A stretch of DNA of 64,000 bases. Source: Tetrahymena elliotti 4EA. Taxonomy: Eukaryota; Ciliophora; Oligohymenophorea; Hymenostomatida; Tetrahymenidae. A program made the translations under genes and the position numbers. The notes beneath the pieces were generated by a model. The model was not told the origin of the DNA. It worked only from the letters and a program-made list of their open reading frames with translations, and ran no database searches. The DNA lies in assembly GCA_000231825.2 (NCBI GenBank), contig JH720354.1, positions 348,965-412,964 of the forward strand, read 5' to 3'. The stretch's first letter is position 1. The number at the start of each line of letters is the position of its first letter. This document shows, in pieces, positions 1-12,399 of this stretch.

Positions 1-189
1 AATATAATAAGTTTATTTTTAGCTTAAAAAATAAAATAAATTCTTACTTTTTTTTATTATTAGATTTTTTATTAGCTTTATTTACCGCATACAAATTTTT
101 TTGTTTTTTTGAAATTAACATCATATTATTGAATCTAATAAGATAACAGACCTCTTTATTTATTTTAATAAATTCAAATTTTTATTTAG
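1..189. other. Intron or 5' flank of the first gene
   Basis: A+T-rich sequence with an in-frame TGA at 110-112 relative to the downstream coding frame. It ends in a good 3' splice-site context (tttatttag, AG at 188-189). I see no start codon that would open the downstream frame properly, so the window probably begins inside an intron of the gene that continues from 190. Confidence 0.5.
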
Positions 190-2965
190 AATAGAAAAAT
201 TGACTTACAAAAATGTAGGAAGCTCAACTAAATGCTCAAAGACATGTGGAGGAATTACTCCTTCTACATAGATTTGTGTTGATTCTAATTAAGACTGCCC
301 TATTAATTACATTTATTTTGGTTCTGTACCTGATCCTTCTCAAAATATTGCTAACTTAAAATCATAAGCAATAACAGGAAGTTATAATATGTATTATTCT
401 AGTTCTGGACCAGGAGCACCTCTAGTGGAGGTGAGAACTACTAAAGGAGTAGGTGTATGTTTGAATAATAATAGTGTAGAGAATTTATAGAAATAAGATT
501 TATACCATCCTTTGCTTGATGTAAATAGCACCCAAGTTTGCACTTAAACAAAAGAACTTGATTCTAGATTCACTAAAATCCTTAGTTTGAATGAAAAATC
601 GTTGTATGAAATTAATTATTTTGATGGGAAATATAATGCTATTCCAGGATATACATTAAGTTCGACTGATACATACTCTGTTTATGTTAGACCTATTATC
701 ACCTTTGAATAAGATAGAAGAAGTGATATTTCAACATTCATTGATTCTAACTAAAACTACTATAGAGTATATGAAGGAAGTATTAGTATTCTAGTTACTT
801 CTATCTTTTATATAGTTTGTGTAGGCCTTTTATACAACTTATTCTCTATTCTAAATATCCTAAATAAAAAATATCTCTACAAAAAATATCTTTATGATCT
901 AGATCCTGCTGTACAAAATCAAAAATCTTCTTTGTTCAAAAGACTTTGGCTCAAAGTAATTTATTTCTTAACCTTATTCATAATATATTTTTTGACTCAT
1001 TAGAACAAATTACAAATAAAACACTTCTTCAACATTGAATATTTTTTAAATATTTTTAAAGCAAAAAGAAAATAAATTTTTTAATAAATTTAGATTTTAA
1101 TATCTTTTGCTCATATGATATCCATATTGGTTACTTTCATTTTAACTATTTAAAACTACTTATATCTAACAACACTAAACTCGGGAAATATAGGAGATCA
1201 ATATACTCAAACTTTAGTGGGAGATTTGAAAGATGAATATTATGAAGAGATTCTATGGTTTATTATTAGTAACTTTATTGTTTTTACAACAATTGTCCTA
1301 TTAGAATTATTGGCTCTTGTTCCTCTCCTAAGTAAAAAATTAAAAGAAGACACTAAAATAAAGATATCTGAAAAATTTATGCCTAAACCTGGCTCAAGTA
1401 AAGCTCAAGCTCAATAGTAATAATAGATCGATAGCAATAATAAAAGAGGTTTCGAACTTCCTGAATATTAAACACATAATGTTTATGGAGGCAATGGCAT
1501 TAATACTACTATTAATCCATTTATGTAGTAGATGAGTATTTTAGGTGCAGATATTACAACTGTAAACAACAGATCTATACATATGGGGCCAGGACTATAC
1601 ACAATTTAAAATCGTAACAATTAAGGTAATCCACCAAACTCTAGATAAGGCACATAATAGCTAAATTACTCAACTATCTTACCTCCTGAAATTAAAAATT
1701 ATGAAAGCATGACTTCAAATCATAAAAACTTTTAAAATTATGATTAAAAAATGTCCTCGAATTTTTAAAATACTACAACTCAATAAACAGAGTAGTAAGA
1801 AATGATAAAAAAACCCTACAATTAGCCTTAATAGTATGCTAGCAATAGAGCTATTGAAGTTTTAACAGCAGGTAGTTAATCAGGTTTCCCTACAGGTGTT
1901 ACTTAGGTTGAAAGAAATATTTAAAATAAGAATCATGAGTAATATTAAGAAATGCCAATCAAATAAAGCATAAATTAAATTAATAGTAATTATAATAGCA
2001 GAAATAATAATTAAATGGAAAAAAATTAATAAAATGGAGATGAGTAAAATTAAACTATTGATTTAGACTTTCATTCTAATCAAATCGTTATCCAGCAGCC
2101 AGTAGGCCCTAATTAATTTAATGACTCTAATATATCTCATGACTTTGGAGGAATGTCAAATAATATACAGTAAATTGAAAAGAAAAATAGATAAAGTAAG
2201 TATTCAATAGAGTCTTTACCAGGCTAATATAACAATAAACAAAGCGAATATATAAATAAGATTTAGACAATACCTGAAGTAGACTCCCATAGGTAATATA
2301 TAGGCTAAGACCGAGGTTCTGTTTATGAAAGTAATAATAATAATTATCAATCTAATCATTTCCAAATAAAATCTGTAAGTAAATTAGACTAACAATAATA
2401 ATAATATAATCCAAATAACTATTCCCAGAATTTCGCCTCTTCATAAAATTAATTACCAAATGGTAATTTCACTAACATTAATAGAAATATAGTTGAAGAA
2501 GATAACAATTATTCCAATGCAACAATTAATGAGCATGGAAATAATGACAATAGGATTTAATAAGTTAAAAATACAGGATTCAATGCAAACTAAAATCACA
2601 ATAGTATTGATTATGTAAACAGCTTTAGAAATAATTAGCTTAGCAATAAAAATGTTAATAATAACAATAATTATAGCAATCAATAAAATTTTGAGACAGG
2701 TATTCATAATAATAAAAATAATAATATGAACATTCAAAGGGGATCTAATTACAACAGTAATAATTAGTTTAATAATTAAAATGATAATAGCAATCACTTT
2801 AATAACTAAAGATAAAATTAATATAACATATACTCAAGTAATCAACCTTACAGCCAAGAAATATTCTAAGCTTAAAATAGAATCCATGATAAAAATGATT
2901 AAGATGTTGATGACCCAGACATGTATGATGTTAATCTTCCTGCATATAATCAAAAGTTCTACTGA
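190..2965 (+). CDS. Multi-pass membrane protein with Asn/Gln-rich tail (5' partial)
   Basis: Family not recognised. With TAA/TAG as Gln the frame is open for about 924 codons to TGA 2963-2965, and the true start lies left of the window. The first ~200 residues are Cys-containing (a TKCSKTCGG motif near the start) and polar, consistent with an extracellular or luminal region. Four hydrophobic segments follow: about 790-870 (SISILVTSIFYIVCVGLL), 955-1000, 1095-1150 and 1240-1335 (ILWFIISNFIVFTTIVLLEL), then a short basic stretch. The remaining ~500 residues are strongly enriched in Asn, Gln and Ser, which is common in ciliate cytoplasmic tails. The acceptor at 189 and reading phase set the left boundary. 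By analogy with other ciliate proteins it may be a surface or ciliary membrane protein, but nothing in the sequence fixes a function. Confidence 0.65.
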
Positions 2966-3777
2966 GCTAAAATCAGTAGAGAAACTTGAACACAATTAAA
3001 TTTGCTGCTAAATGAGTTAAAAGATAATTTGACTTATATTTTCAAGATTTATAAGTTCAAAGAGCTCTTACCATTAATTCAAATTATATAAATTCATTTT
3101 ATTTTATTCTTCTAAAAAAAAGTAAATTATATGTTTTCCATAATTCTATAAATGCATTTTGAAATAAACCAATTTATAATTGGTCAATGAGTTTTTTTAA
3201 ATATGCTTTTTACGTTCCAAAAATTAAATGTGATTTTTATTAACCTTATTATTATTCACTTTATTCTAATTATTATTATTATTCACTTTATTCTAATTAT
3301 TATTATTATTCACTTTATTCTAATTATTATTATTATTCACTTTATTCTAATTACCATAGGCAGTTAAATTAAGGTGCAAACTTATTTTAATTGCAAAAAC
3401 TTTGAAAATAATTATTTTATTAAAAAAAAAATTTTTTTTAAATTCAGTTTATGAACCTCAATTTAATTCTATTTATATTTATTAATATACTAATATTTTA
3501 GAAAAAATATAATTATGAAATACTATGTTATAGAAGGTATATTTACTAGCGAGAATACAATATTTAATGGTATGATGAAAATAATTAGTAAACTATAACA
3601 TTTAACTTACAAAGTTAATTAAATTTTATTACCAAATTATATTTATCATGAAAAATCAATAAGATATTAATAATCTTCAAGAATTGTTTGCTAATTTCTG
3701 ATTGCTTTTTTGCTTGAATTAAAACATAAAAATACAAATATTTAGAAATATATACGAACTATAAACCAAAACCGAAA
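2966..3777. other. Intergenic, with 27-bp tandem repeat
   Basis: A+T-rich spacer between two plus-strand genes. The only structured element is the tandem repeat at about 3247-3354. No tRNA or convincing coding frame was seen on either strand. Confidence 0.6.
3247..3354. repeat. 27-bp tandem repeat, four copies
   Basis: A unit containing TTCACTTTATTCTAATTATT recurs with exact 27-bp spacing: the TCAC landmark falls at 3256, 3283, 3310 and 3337. Copies are near-identical. It lies in the 3' flank of the first gene and looks like a simple minisatellite. Confidence 0.9.
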
Positions 3778-6700
3778 ATGGCAGCAAGCTTAACTCTTAT
3801 GAAAAAATAACTATAGAAATATGGAAACATAAAAGACACATAATAAAATGATAGCCAAAATAACAAAGAGAATTAGAACTAATCAGAAAAACCTTAAATA
3901 TTTATTAATACTTACCATTCTTAACCTAAATAATCATCTTATTAGGTTTATATGTAGAAATAAATAAATGATTGCAATGAGTTTTCGAGCAAGAAAAATG
4001 AAAATTCAGCTCAAGTTTCTCATGATTTTTTGAAGGATTTACTGAATAAGCAAATAAGAACTGAAAATTCATAGGTTTGTTTTGATAAAAAAACAAAAAT
4101 TCAAACAAACGCAAGTTAATTATTATAATCCTTTACTTCTATCTCTCCATTAAATTAAGAATAGAGAACTATTTCATCATCATGTAAAAAGTAAAGCAAA
4201 TTAAGCATAACAAATAACTACCAAAGAAGACATTAATCTACAGAAAAATAAAGACCTTCTACTAGCTATTAGCCATAAGGTAGGAAAATAGTTTATAATC
4301 ACACTTTAAATTAAAATGAAGAAAATTAACCAGCTTTATCAATAACTCCTTTAGCTGGTAAAAACCTTTCAAAAACTTTTTATAAAATTAATGATAATAA
4401 CAGCTCTTTTGGAAATACATATTAAAATTATCATAGCCATGTCTCTCCTAACACCAAATTTTAAAATCAAGATAGTTAATAACATGCTTAATCCAGTAAT
4501 TATATTTTAAAAGTATAAAAATCTTCTGATAAGCAAGGGAATAAAATTTTGATAATGCCTCGTAAAGACTCAGGAATAAAGACAGGGACTAAGGTTATTA
4601 GATCATAAAGTAAAAATGGTGTATTTAATGGAAGTAATTTTAAAAATCTAATTACATAAACAGAGCCAAGTGAAATGCTGGATAATGCTAGCTTGACAAA
4701 TCTTACATAAAACAATTCTTTTTTATAGATATCAAAATACCATCATAGAATATTTGAATCAGCACTTAGTGAAGAAAAACATGCCTTATAAGTAAAAAAA
4801 TCAAGAGAGGATTTTAGTTAAATAACTCGTTGTAATAGAGCTGAAAGTATTGATAATAAATCAAGTAACAAGAAATCAAGAAAAATTTCTATGCATTAAA
4901 GCAGCTATAAAATTAATAAAAATGTACAAAATTAAATACATGATAACTTACACACCAGCTATCTTTCAAATAAAAATACCAATAATATATTATTTAATAC
5001 TCCCATCACTTAAAAAAAAAATCGTATGATGAATTACGAAATTACTCCTTGGGATAATAACTAAGTTAGTTAAAGTGACATTATGAGTGATGTTTTTAAC
5101 TAAAGTCCAAAATAACAATTTAGTCCTTTAAAAAATTCATTTATGAATAACTCTAATTTTATATCATAAAACTTATCTAAAATTGGTGCTGAATAAAGAC
5201 TGATTAACCTACAAAAATCTTTTTAAGATTAGGCAACTGATTAATAACAATAATATCATCAGTAAGCCTAAAGTTCCTAAATTAAGTAAGAAAACAAATC
5301 AGAAATTACAACAAACAGAGATGCCAGTAATAAAAATACAAAAACTACAAGTTTTCAAATTAAAGATTAAGAACAGAGCAATAACATACCAAAAACACCA
5401 AATAAAAAATCTGTTTAAATAAGAAAAATATCAGAAAAGATAGAAGAAACCCCCAAATAAAAAGATGCTGATATTCTGCCTATGACAAACTACAGTGATG
5501 TGATCACAAGTAAAAATATTTTTAGGCCACTTAGACCTGTTTCTAAAAATTCTAGAAGAGTATAAGCCAATAAAAGTTAGCTCAATTAATCTTTATAATA
5601 AGTTTCAACAAATTTTAAAAAACCAAATTACAGATGTGATAAGGGTCTATACAAAAACAATAGAATTGCTTCTTTGAATTCGGTTCTTTAAGCTTTTAGG
5701 AATATACCTATAATTAGAGAATACCTGTATAACCCGTAGGAGTAAAACGATTTCATACCAATACTTAAAAATTTATATGATCAACTAGACTCTAGATCAG
5801 ATCCTCAATTTATGAACAGCATAACTTCATTTTTTTAAACATTTTTAAACCCTCAAGTAAAATAAATAAATTAATAAAATAATAGATTTATTTACTAAGT
5901 TGTTTTTTATTAAAGTAAAATAGAAAAGATAATGAAATGACTGAAATAGAAATAATCATAAATATTGTAATTGAGCAGCTCCTCTAAAACGCTACACCTT
6001 TAAGAATAGTATTTGATTATTTAATTTCATATTTATTTCTTATTTTAAATTAAAAACCCAATCAATTGTAAAATTAATAAATCCTTTTAATACATAGTTA
6101 GACAGACAGACTTATTTGATTATTTAATTTCATATTCACTTCTCATTTTAAATTAAAAACTCAATGAATTTTAAAATAAATAAATAAATAAATTTTTTTA
6201 ATAAAGAGTTAGACTAGACTAGTGAGACTTGCTAATTTTTCACAAAATGATGAAGATGCATGTGATCTCTTTGAAGAATTTGCATTTAACCATTAAAATA
6301 ATGAGCTCTATTTCAACCTATTTGGTCTTTTAAAATATAAATTTTACTGCTAAACCTGCATGAATTAGGATTCAAATTTAGAAGATTTTTACATATTTAA
6401 AACATTAAAAATGGAAATTAATAGGTTTTAAACTGATTTCATACATAATTTTTATACAACAGGTAGATCTGAAGCTAATTATTGTGATTATTGTATGAAA
6501 GATAAACTTTTCTTTTAGAAGATGGAATTTATATAATTACCATAGTTATTGATCATCCCTCTTGAAATAAAAATTGATACATATTACTCAAATATAAATT
6601 CATACACATCAAAACATGTATTTAATTAGCTAGAAATACCAAAAGAATTTATGGTCACTGATATTTATAAGAACAAAGTAAATATTTCAATAAATTTATA

Positions 6701-6932
6701 TTCTTTAAAAATAAATATTTCTCTTCTAATTAAATAGGTGTACTATTAGCTGCTGGGAGAAATAGATAAAATAGGAAATACAAATTAATATATTTCAATT
6801 TTTAAAGATTTTAAAGGAAATATTTAGTAATATTAAGATATTAAAGTCAAGTTTATTGAAAACTTTCCTCTAGAAAGCGCTAAAGTTCTTTTTTATACAA
6901 AGCTAGAAAATCCTGAATTCTTAAATAGTTGA
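3778..6932 (+). CDS. USP-like protein with a catalytically dead ubiquitin-protease fold
   Basis: Two exons: 3778-5856 and 6213-6932 (932 aa). The ATG at 3778 follows an A-rich leader, and the intron 5857-6212 is GTAAAA...TTAG, phase 0. Residues 1 to about 620 are low-complexity Ser/Asn/Gln/Lys. From about residue 622 the protein follows the UCH/USP fold: a GLYKNNRIASLNSVLQAF segment aligns with the family Cys box GLxNLGNTCYLNSVLQ, then a FSQNDEDACDLF segment matches the QQDAHEF box. Two CxxC pairs (CQTC, CDYC) match the USP zinc finger, and an AKVLFYTKLE ending matches the family's final strand. The catalytic Cys position is Ala (about residue 631), and no HxGxxxGHY histidine box is seen. Known families include inactive USP folds that act as scaffolds; a similar role here is inference. 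No exonuclease domain follows, arguing against PAN2. Confidence 0.72.
6011..6230. repeat. Two-copy 103-bp direct duplication across a 3' splice site
   Basis: Copy 1 starts at 6011 and copy 2 at 6114; both begin ATTTGATTATTTAATTTCAT. The copies end in related TTAGAC-rich tracts (copy 1 ...GTTAGACAGACAGACTT; copy 2 ...GTTAGACTAGACTAGTGAGACTT). The second copy supplies the inferred acceptor (AG at 6211-6212) and the first 18 bases of exon 2 of the USP-like gene. Copies differ by scattered substitutions, so this is an old tandem duplication. Confidence 0.85.
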
Positions 6933-7648
6933 CCTGAATAATTATTAAAACAATGAGAATTTCAAAAAAACAAATTTATTTTAATATTAAATAGAAGATG
7001 TAAAGAATATTGAATAATAAATATTTTATTTTTTCTTTTTTCAGGATATTATTTCTTTGTTTATTTATTTTAAACGCTTAAATTATAAAAGTGGACTAAA
7101 AAATAATTTATGTCATAGAGCTAAGATATCCTTGCCATCATTTCCAAAGAAAAAAAATAATTTGAAATTTAATCGTTGAGAGATAATAAAATATTTTTAG
7201 AATATAAAAAGTAAATTGAAATATTTCAACAGCATTTAGAATTACGAGAATTAAATGATAAATTAGATTTTTAATTAGTCATTGTTTAATAAAATTAGTG
7301 CAAGTAAAAATCAAAATATTTTGATGAGCTTTTATTCTTTCCAAATAACTAAATTTTGACAATTAAAGTAAAAAACTTTTGAATTAATTGTTTTGATTAA
7401 AATAATTTCTAATAAAATCTAAGGATTTTTGAAAAAATCAAAAATTTGGCTCGCATTTTATTTTTTTTCAAATTTAAACAGCTATTTATGACTCATATAT
7501 GTTTTATTTTAATTTTTGATTTGGGTTGATATCAATTTGGATTAATATCTCTTAAATAATGTATTTCTAATAATGAATTAAATATTAAAAATATTTATCA
7601 TCAAAAATAGTTTCTACTTATTCAATTTAAAAATTTAATTAAAAGAGA
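6933..7648. other. Intergenic, A+T-rich
   Basis: Spacer between the USP-like and chromodomain genes. No RNA gene, repeat array or coding-like frame was recognised. Confidence 0.6.
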
Positions 7649-10600
7649 ATGAGTAAAAAAGTAAACAAATCCATTTAAAAGAAAGATACAAAATAAGTAG
7701 TTCTCCTTCCATTTTCCTAATAATATAATTCTTAGGATTCATTATTCAATGAGGAAAATGAAGGATTGAATTCTTAATATTTAAATAACATATTTAGTAA
7801 ACCCCTCAGTAAAGATAATATATAATTTACTACAGGAAGCAACACCACAGGTAAATAATTAGGAGTGCCAAATCGTATGTTTGAAAATGAATGGGAAAAC
7901 AACTTAAATGATGTTCCAATTTAAAAATTTAAAGCAAATGAGTTCAATAATAAAAAGAATGAAGAAGGTAAAAGATAAAACTAAAATGAACAAATAAATT
8001 TTAATTTAAGACAGGATGAGATGGAGTAAGAATCTAAAAATCAAGATGAAGAAGGAGATGATGAAGATATGTTTGAACCTGAATATCTTGTTGATAAAAG
8101 AATTGTTAATGGATAAATAGAGTATCTAGTTAAATGGGTAGAATTCTCTGTAGAAGAAAGTACTTGGGAACCAGCAGAAAATATTTAAGTTTGTGCTTAT
8201 GATCTGATATAAATATTTGAAGAATCTAAAAAGTAGTCAGGAAATAAATCAAATTTAATATCAAATAATCGATCTCCTATTACTACTCCATTATAAAGAA
8301 AATAAATGCATTCTCCTAATTTATAAAAAAATAGCAATCTATCATAACTGAGAGGAAGATCACCTTTGAGGAAGAGCTAATAAGTAACTCCTTAGATTAA
8401 AAGTGGCATTGATAGATCAGAACAATCAATATCTAGTTTTATAAACCAAAAAAATGTTGAAGTTCCCCCTTTGATTAATTAAAACTAAAGAAATCTTCAT
8501 TAAAATTTTAATCAAAATTAAATTGCAGAAGAAAAAATTTAATTATTAAAAAGTATTTCAAGCAATTAAAATTCCCGCGTTTTTGATAACAAATTCTAAA
8601 ATGAAAATAGATAACAAGACAATTACAGTAAAAGTCTAACCCCAAAAAATTATAAAAAATAAATGGATGATGAAAATATAATAAAACAAGTATATAATTC
8701 ATAAGGAGAGATTATATTTGAACAAAAAAAAATGACAAAAGACACAAATGAAAAATATGACAAAAGCAAATCTCCATTACTTAAATTAGTTTAAGATTCT
8801 ACATTTTATTAGAAAATAACATAAAATACTACAAACAGTAAAACACCTTAGACAACACCTATTAAATAATAAGATTCTTCACCTTTCCACACTCCTGTAG
8901 GAAAATCATAAAATCAAATATGGTAAAAATCTAAATCTCCTATGAATGCACCAGCATAAAAGGATAACTAGCAATAAAAAAATACACCAATTTAGAATAG
9001 GAAATTAGAAAATTAATATGCAAATTAAGCAGATATGGATATAGAGGATAGCTTAGAAGGCAAATTTGCATTAGCAAATGCTAAAAGAGGTCGCCCTGCT
9101 TAAAATAAAAGAGTAGAAATACCTCCTTCACCAATTATGACCCCGACTCCTAATGTTAATGATAAATCACCTATTTCTAAAATAAATAGAAAGAAAATCT
9201 ATTAAGATATTTAAATGTCTGATGATCTACTTAAAAGTCCAATTTAAACTATTTAAAAATCTACACCTATAAATAAAAAGAATTAACAAAGAGAAAGTTT
9301 TATTCCTTAGAGTCCACCAATGATAATAGATTAATTACAACAGAAGCAGTAATCTGGAAAGAAAAAGAGATTGTATAAGAGAATAGAAATAAGTGATCAT
9401 GAGAGCTCTGATATAGAGAATATTGAGTTTTTGGAAAATAAAAATTATAAATATGATGACAATATATTACCAGCATTTTAAGAATACTAAAAAAATACAA
9501 GAGGAAAAAGATAAATTAACAATTATCGCTCTTAAACAGCATCTACTTCCATAACACCAACAAAAAGTAAAGGTGATATCACTCCAAACAACTAAAAAGC
9601 TAAAACACCTATTTAGAATTAGAATTAATAAAATAGCACTCCTTTAAATAAACAATAGTATAAGGAAAATGATTAGATTCTTTTAGATATTTAATAAAGA
9701 GTTGCTACACAACAAATAACACCAAATAAAAGAGTAACTTCAATATGGTAGTGCAACAAGAATAGCACTTTGAAAGATTCTGCAACACCTAGTAAATACC
9801 AGTAAGCCGTCAACAAAACTCCAATAAAAAATTAATAAGATTTATAAAAAACTCCTTAAAAAGTCAACTAAGTTAAAACACCAAACAAAGAAACGAAATC
9901 ACCAATAAGTAAAAAAGATCCTAAATCACCAATTAATAAGTAAAACAAAAAATCACCAATAAGTAAAGAAAATCCTAAATCTCCGATAAGTAAATAAAAT
10001 TAAAAATCACCCATCAGCAAAACTATGGAGATAGAAGAAAATAGCAAAAGAAAAAGAAGAAGATAACCCTCATCTATATCTGATGAAGAATTAACTGCAT
10101 TCAAGTAAAATGAAGAATTTGAAAGCACAATTGAATAAGTTCAAAAATCTGATTTAACTCCTGCAAAAAATTTCAATTAAACTCCTATAAAAAAGAGTGA
10201 TTAAACTCCTTTAAAGAAGGGCAGTCACACACCTATCAAAAGGGGTGACCAAACTCCTATAAAAAAAGGTGACCAAACACCTATAAAAAAGTTTGATTAA
10301 ACTCCTATTTAAAGAGGAGATTAAACACCTAAAAGAAGATCTACAAGAAACAGAGATGAAAAAGATGAGCAATAAGATGGTAAAAAATTTTTTATAAAGA
10401 CTAAGTTTATTAAAATGATATAATTTATTAATTAAAGATTATCAAAGCACTAGAGATTTTAATTAGGTTCATTAGAAGCTACATGAAAACAGAGTTTAGC
10501 TTTAAACTCAATCTGAGAGGATTAATTAAGTTTTAAATTCTAGTAAAGAAAATTTAAGAGCTTTAAACTAGGTTACTTTTAAAGTTTAAAAAGAAGAAAA

Positions 10601-11747
10601 GGAAGACTTATACAGCAGAGTAAAGAAAAGAGTGGAAAATATTATTAATTAATAATAAAACCCTGAGCCAAATATAACTACTAATAAAAAATCCAACTTT
10701 GAAACACCTGTTAAAGAAAAAGCATCAACTTAGGAAAAGACGACCCCAGAAAGTAAGTCTAAAAATTCAAGATAAAGTAGTGCCAAGAAGAGTAAGAAAA
10801 TAGATCCAAAAACTAATATTAAAAAAAATGGTTTGAGGTCTGCAACAAAAGATAAAGTAGAAATAGCAACCAATCAATCAGCAAATGATGAATCTTTAAA
10901 TTAAAATAATTACTCATCAAGGATTTCAAATGAATAATTTTTAAATGGGATAGAACAATAAAGTCGTGTAAATGAGAATCATTCAAAAAACTAAAAGAGT
11001 AAATCAGCTGCTAAAAATAAAAAAGAAGATAAGAATATATTAAAAGATAAAGAAAAGTAGGAGAAATAAAACATTTTAATTGAATAACAAGTTGAGTAAA
11101 ATAACAATAATTTAAACAATCACTTAGAAGTTACACCATAAACACACAACTCTAAAACTCGTAGGGTGTCTCAAAGATTATCAAATTTGAAACCAGATAA
11201 TCTAAAAGAAGATAAAGTATAGGCTAGTTAAACTAATTTAGTTGAATAACAGCATCACATCACTACTAGGAGAAGTTAAAACAATTTAAAAGAAATTGAA
11301 TAAAATTAATTGCAGGATTAATTCAGAACTCCCGTAAAATAAAATAATAGAAATAATTAGAAAGTTGATCCTAAAGGAAGGTTAACAAGGAATAGCATGA
11401 AAAAGAATGAAAATTGTGCTGAAAATATTTAAAATGAGAATGATAACTAGGGTATGGAGTTAGAAGAATAAAAACAAGATAGCGAAGTTTCTAATAAAAT
11501 GAAAGATAAAAATGAAGTTGATTAAAAATTAAATACAGTTGAAACATTAAATATATCTAAAATACTTACTCTAATTCCTTTAAAAAAGTAAAGGAGAGGA
11601 AGTAAAATTCCTCAAAACAACAGTAAAGATTATCCTTAGTTTGAAGTGGAAATGTCTGATGGTTCATAAAAAATTCTTTCCTATAACTAAATTGTAGATT
11701 AAAATCCAAAGATGGTTGCTGATTTCTTGATCAAGGATTACATGTGA
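7649..11747 (+). CDS. Chromodomain protein with S/T-P repeat arrays
   Basis: Two exons, 7649-10379 and 10438-11747 (1,346 aa); the 58-bp intron GTAAAA...AAAG is phase 1 and is required because the frame shifts there. Residues about 143-193 are a chromodomain: EPEYLVDKRIVNGQIEYLVK, then a KWVEF core and STWEPAENI. The three aromatic-cage positions (Tyr, Trp, Phe) are all present, so methyl-lysine binding is plausible. The rest is a long basic, Q-rich linker with NLS-like runs (KRKRRR near 10047) and two proline-directed repeat arrays. The final ~60 residues (FEVEMSDGSQKIL, ending QNPKMVADFLIKDYM) are compact and folded-looking and could be a divergent chromo-shadow-like module. HP1 proteins are normally about 200-400 aa, so this is unusually large. 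Role in heterochromatin or genome rearrangement is inference. Confidence 0.85.
9893..10022 (+). repeat. Coding repeat array: KSP motifs in the chromodomain protein
   Basis: Within the chromodomain gene the peptide K-S-P-I-[SN] recurs five times about every 7-11 residues (residues about 748-792). Each copy is a candidate proline-directed kinase site, resembling S/T-P arrays in linker histones. Confidence 0.85.
10148..10335 (+). repeat. Coding repeat array: QTPIKKG motifs in the chromodomain protein
   Basis: Eight near-identical units of the form D/N-Q-T-P-[IL]-K-[KR]-G, seven to eight residues apart (residues about 833-896). The nucleotide repeats (gaccaaactcctataaaaaa and variants) are still recognisable, implying recent expansion. 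TPxK is a consensus for cyclin-dependent kinases. Confidence 0.88.
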
Positions 11748-12399
11748 AAATAAATTTCTATTTCAATTAAAAAATACTCTCTTAAAAAAATAATAATAAG
11801 AAAAGGTTTTACAAAGAAAAGGAATAGTGTTAGTTTAATTATATATCTAATTATTCTTTTTATAAATGGAGGGAAACGTTTTTTATGATTCTCTCAATGA
11901 TGAAAATATCTTTGAGAATATTTTCAATAAAAATTAAATTAACTTATGTACTCTTTATTTTTTATTCAAAATTTATTCATTAAAAATTAACCCAACTTTA
12001 ATCATTCAATCAGGCATTGACCTGGTTCTTGAAAATTATAATTATATAAAAAATTCATTTATCTTCTCTATAATAGTGATCTTTCCCACTCAATTTTATT
12101 AAAAAATTCATACAAAAGTGTATGAAATACTAATTTAAAATATACTTTTATGTTTAATGAAAGCACAGCTTGTTGATTTATTGATTTCAGTAAATATATT
12201 ACATATCAAATAAATGTTTATTAATACTGATATCTCATTTTAATTGAAATGGTTTCAGTAATATTTATTTTGCATACTTAGAATAAGATAGATAAGGATT
12301 GTAAATTAAATAGTATTAAATCAAAAATTTATCAAAAGTGTTTATTAATTAACATTAGTAATTAAAACCTACTTTTTTAATAAGTTAATAGTTTTTAAA
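11748..12399. other. Intergenic or alternative 5' exon region
   Basis: Mostly A+T-rich. An ATG at 11866 opens a coding-like stretch (MEGNVFYDSLNDENIFENIF) in the same frame as the next gene. It could be a real first exon joined by an intron of about 444 bp (donor near 11948, acceptor near 12391, phase 1), because phases match. Transcript evidence would be needed to choose. Confidence 0.45.

Noticed and set aside
2453..2797. Minus-strand 114-codon frame (Ile-rich)
   Set aside because: It is the antisense of the Asn/Gln-rich tail of the first gene; AAT runs read as ATT (Ile) on the other strand.
3247..3354. Repeat array considered as CRISPR-like
   Set aside because: Units are directly adjacent 27-bp copies with no unique spacers, and the genome is eukaryotic.
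3778..6932. Identification of the dead USP-like protein as PAN2
   Set aside because: PAN2 has WD repeats before and a DEDD exonuclease after the inactive UCH fold; neither is present here.
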